Origin: Fidelibacterota bacterium
GTDB taxonomy: Bacteria; Marinisomatota; Marinisomatia; SCGC-AAA003-L08; GCA-002719095
NCBI GenBank assembly: GCA_002705575.1
Contig: PAHI01000046.1
Coordinates: 1-7,980, forward strand
Reading direction: 5' to 3'
DNA: 7,980 bases
In this document: one piece after another, positions 6,366 to 7,980 of the stretch
Layout of the letters: every line of letters begins with the position of its first letter
Position numbering within the stretch: the first letter of the stretch is position 1
Position numbers and translations under genes: made by a program
Notes under the pieces: model-generated
Told to the model about the DNA's origin: nothing
Database searches by the model: none
The model's input: only the letters and a program-made list of their open reading frames with translations

Positions 6366-7211
6366 ATGAAAAAAAGTAACAATCTTGACAAAATTACAAT
6401 TATAGTTAATACATGTGATAAATTTAGTGACTGTTGGAATATTTTTTTTAAGCTATTTGAGAAATATTGGTCAGGTTGCAAATCTCACATTATTCTGACA
6501 ACATACGAGAAAAAGTATGACTACCATGGTAAACTTAAAATAGAAAATTTATGTGCAAAAAAAGAATATGAATTTGAACCAGCTTGGTCTGAAATTCTTT
6601 TGAGCACCTTAAATAAATTATCAGATTCTGATATTGTAATGTTGATGCTTGATGATTTTTTTATTTCCGACTACGTTGACGAAGATACAATTAGCAGTTG
6701 CTATGAAATTATGGAAAAAAATAATTATTCAAATATTACTTTAACAAACCATGACAAAAAAAGAACATTCCATAAGACAAAAAATCCTTTATTATTTAAA
6801 ATTGATTCTAAATCTAGGTATAGAATAACTACTTCTCCTGCATTATGGAGGGTCTCTGCTCTAAAAAAATATCTTATAGGTGATGAAAATCCATGGATGT
6901 TTGAACTATTTGGTACCATTCGTAGTCATAAAATTAAAGATACTTTTTTTAGGGTAAATGAAAATATGCTCAAAGATAGTTTTAAAGAAGTTGTACCATA
7001 TTTTGAAGCTAGGGATGGGGATTCTGCTATAGTAAAGGGGAAATGGCAAGTTGGAGTTGATAAATTTCTTAACAAAGAAGGATTCAATATTGACTTTACT
7101 AAAAGAGGTTTTTTTAAGCCCAAAAAATTTATCTTTAGAAAATTGGATACTTTTTTAACTATAGCTAAATATCCAAATCAAACTTTAAGAGCTCTTTTTT
7201 CAAAAATCTAA
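6366..7211 (+). CDS. Putative glycosyltransferase (GT-A-like), family not assigned
   Basis: A 281-residue soluble protein that I cannot place in a named family. It opens with a beta strand, KITIIVNTCDK (residues 9-19), as in nucleotide-sugar-binding GT-A folds. It has MLMLDDFF (92-99) in the position of a DxD-type metal/sugar-nucleotide motif. Next come TTSPALWR (155-162) and PWMFELFG (176-183); I recall an ALWR...PWxFE pattern from glycosyltransferase-like proteins of capsule loci. KGKWQVG (224-230) follows near the C-terminus. There is no signal peptide or membrane span. The likely role is adding one sugar to the lipid-linked repeat unit on the cytoplasmic side. Start choice: ATG 6366, followed by seven A residues, leads straight into the first strand; an upstream TTG at 6321 would add 15 residues. 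The stop overlaps the stop of the convergent deacetylase gene by 4 nt. Confidence 0.65.
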   Translation: MKKSNNLDKITIIVNTCDKFSDCWNIFFKLFEKYWSGCKSHIILTTYEKKYDYHGKLKIENLCAKKEYEFEPAWSEILLSTLNKLSDSDIVMLMLDDFFISDYVDEDTISSCYEIMEKNNYSNITLTNHDKKRTFHKTKNPLLFKIDSKSRYRITTSPALWRVSALKKYLIGDENPWMFELFGTIRSHKIKDTFFRVNENMLKDSFKEVVPYFEARDGDSAIVKGKWQVGVDKFLNKEGFNIDFTKRGFFKPKKFIFRKLDTFLTIAKYPNQTLRALFSKI

Positions 7212-7980
7212 TTATTAATAATGTTGTAAAATAAATCTTTATTTTTTTTAAAAACTGGCTCGTCATAATTATCATTGTGCCATAAGATATTTAGCACCCC
7301 ATTATATCTTTTCACATTATTTATAATCTCATTAAGATCATCTTTAAAATTTTTGTCTTTTAAATAATCAAACAATGTTACGTCCATAATTATTAAAGGA
7401 ATTTCAACTAAATCTAATTTTTTTTTATTGATGATGTCAAATGTGTGGAATGGATAACAAATTCCACATCTAAAACCTGGCATTTCTGGATAACCTAAAG
7501 AAAGATCATAAGTAATATCATGTTCATCAAGTATCTTCCAAGTGCTATTGACGTCAAACATTAAATAATGCTGTCTATTATACTTAATTTTCATTTTAGT
7601 TAAACTTTTAAATCTCTCAACCTCTTTTGATGCGTTTACAGGATTATTATAAGATAATCTACTTAAATGTAAACCGAATGAATGATTATTATTTGTACTT
7701 AATTTTTCTAAAAAAGATTTAACTTTTTTAAGAGGATATCGGAAATCAAACTCATTTCTTTTAAGAGCCATAAATAAAAAAACTGATTTAATATTATGTT
7801 TATCGCTAATTGCTAAAATCTTTTCAAAATTAAAATAAGGATCTGATTTATAATCAATCATAGATCCAAAAAAGTTAAAAAAATTTCTTAAAAAACTTTT
7901 TTTTTCAAAATTAAAGATTGTTTCCTTAATAAATTTTTTTAAAGTCCATTTTTTAATTGTATCAATATCATGTGTAAGAA
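7208..7980 (-). CDS. Polysaccharide-deacetylase-like protein (partial, N-terminus outside window)
   Basis: The frame is open from the stop at 7208 to the window edge, giving 256 complete codons after the first partial one. Numbering from the codon at 7978, the sequence begins LTHDIDTIKKW; THDID (2-6) is the metal/catalytic aspartate motif of NodB-fold deacetylases. Later motifs agree: HSFGLHLS (H99 and H104), RQHYL (135-139), SLGYPEMPGFRCG (160-172), EIPLIIMD (192-199) and ILWHN (231-235, H234). This pattern belongs to a deacetylase-like family common in polysaccharide loci. Its natural substrate is not established to my knowledge; members may deacetylate or hydrolyse a sugar in the repeat unit or its precursor. 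An in-frame ATG at 7861 would give 217 residues but would lose THDID, so it is not the true start. A run of nine A residues lies in the coding strand at 7905-7897. Confidence 0.8.
   Translation of the reverse strand, partial: LTHDIDTIKKWTLKKFIKETIFNFEKKSFLRNFFNFFGSMIDYKSDPYFNFEKILAISDKHNIKSVFLFMALKRNEFDFRYPLKKVKSFLEKLSTNNNHSFGLHLSRLSYNNPVNASKEVERFKSLTKMKIKYNRQHYLMFDVNSTWKILDEHDITYDLSLGYPEMPGFRCGICYPFHTFDIINKKKLDLVEIPLIIMDVTLFDYLKDKNFKDDLNEIINNVKRYNGVLNILWHNDNYDEPVFKKNKDLFYNIINN
7897..7905 (-). repeat. A9 homopolymer inside the deacetylase gene
   Basis: Nine T residues on the plus strand (A9 on the coding strand) lie in codons encoding EKKS, 25 to 28 codons after the window edge. A one-base slip would end the protein after the first catalytic motif. 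The run is seen directly; phase variation or transcriptional slippage is speculation. Confidence 0.4.

Noticed and set aside
6725..7123. Two minus-strand frames (64 and 65 codons) inside the glycosyltransferase gene
   Set aside because: They are antisense to a coherent 281-residue frame and carry no motifs.
7211..7222. Perfect palindrome ATTATTAATAAT at the glycosyltransferase/deacetylase junction as a terminator or operator
   Set aside because: It has no loop for a hairpin and consists only of A and T. It lies in the end of the deacetylase gene, so chance is the simplest explanation.
1..7980. tRNA, rRNA, CRISPR array, insertion sequence or phage genes
   Set aside because: I saw no cloverleaf, direct-repeat array, transposase motif or terminal inverted repeats. 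The only sizeable gaps (32, 60 and 79 bases) are too short for most of these.

Overview
This window is part of a surface-polysaccharide (O-antigen or capsule) biosynthesis locus from a very AT-rich bacterium. The genes are tightly packed, several overlap, few starts have a Shine-Dalgarno sequence, and TGA acts as a normal stop. By eye the GC content is about 30% or lower. This fits small-genome marine proteobacteria such as SAR11-type alphaproteobacteria or the SUP05/Thioglobus group, whose hypervariable regions carry loci of this kind. That is inference: no rRNA or housekeeping gene is present to fix the taxon.

Layout. Positions 3759 down to 1 (minus strand) form one likely transcription unit: a Wzz-type chain-length regulator, a Wzy/WaaL-type polymerase or ligase, HisH-like glutaminase, HisF-like partner, and the N-terminal 89 codons of a WbpG/PseA-type N-acetyl sugar amidotransferase that leaves the window. 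Positions 3820-4389 (plus) encode a WbpD/WlbB-type sugar N-acetyltransferase. Positions 6286-4392 (minus) encode GDP-L-fucose synthase followed by GDP-mannose 4,6-dehydratase. Positions 6366-7211 (plus) encode an unassigned glycosyltransferase-like protein. Positions 7980-7208 (minus) encode a polysaccharide-deacetylase-like protein whose N-terminus lies outside the window. No gene-free stretch exceeds 80 bases.

How the genes fit together. HisH, HisF and WbpG together are known from O-antigen loci where ammonia from glutamine is channelled to turn an N-acetyl group into an acetamidino group. WbpD makes the 3-acetamido group of 2,3-diacetamido-uronic acids. The set suggests a 2-acetamido-3-acetamidino-uronic acid (ManNAc3NAmA type). 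Gmd and Fcl make GDP-L-fucose. Both sugars would be joined by glycosyltransferases such as the one at 6366, then polymerised by Wzy under Wzz control. The other ManNAc3NAmA enzymes (WbpA, WbpB, WbpE, WbpI), the Wzx flippase and the priming transferase are not here.

The locus is of a recognisable type rather than a new system. The points most worth a second look are a HisF-like protein lacking a canonical catalytic aspartate, a fucose synthase that resembles the animal enzyme, two near-identical 11-nt gene overlaps in the amidination module, and the strand-alternating cassette layout.
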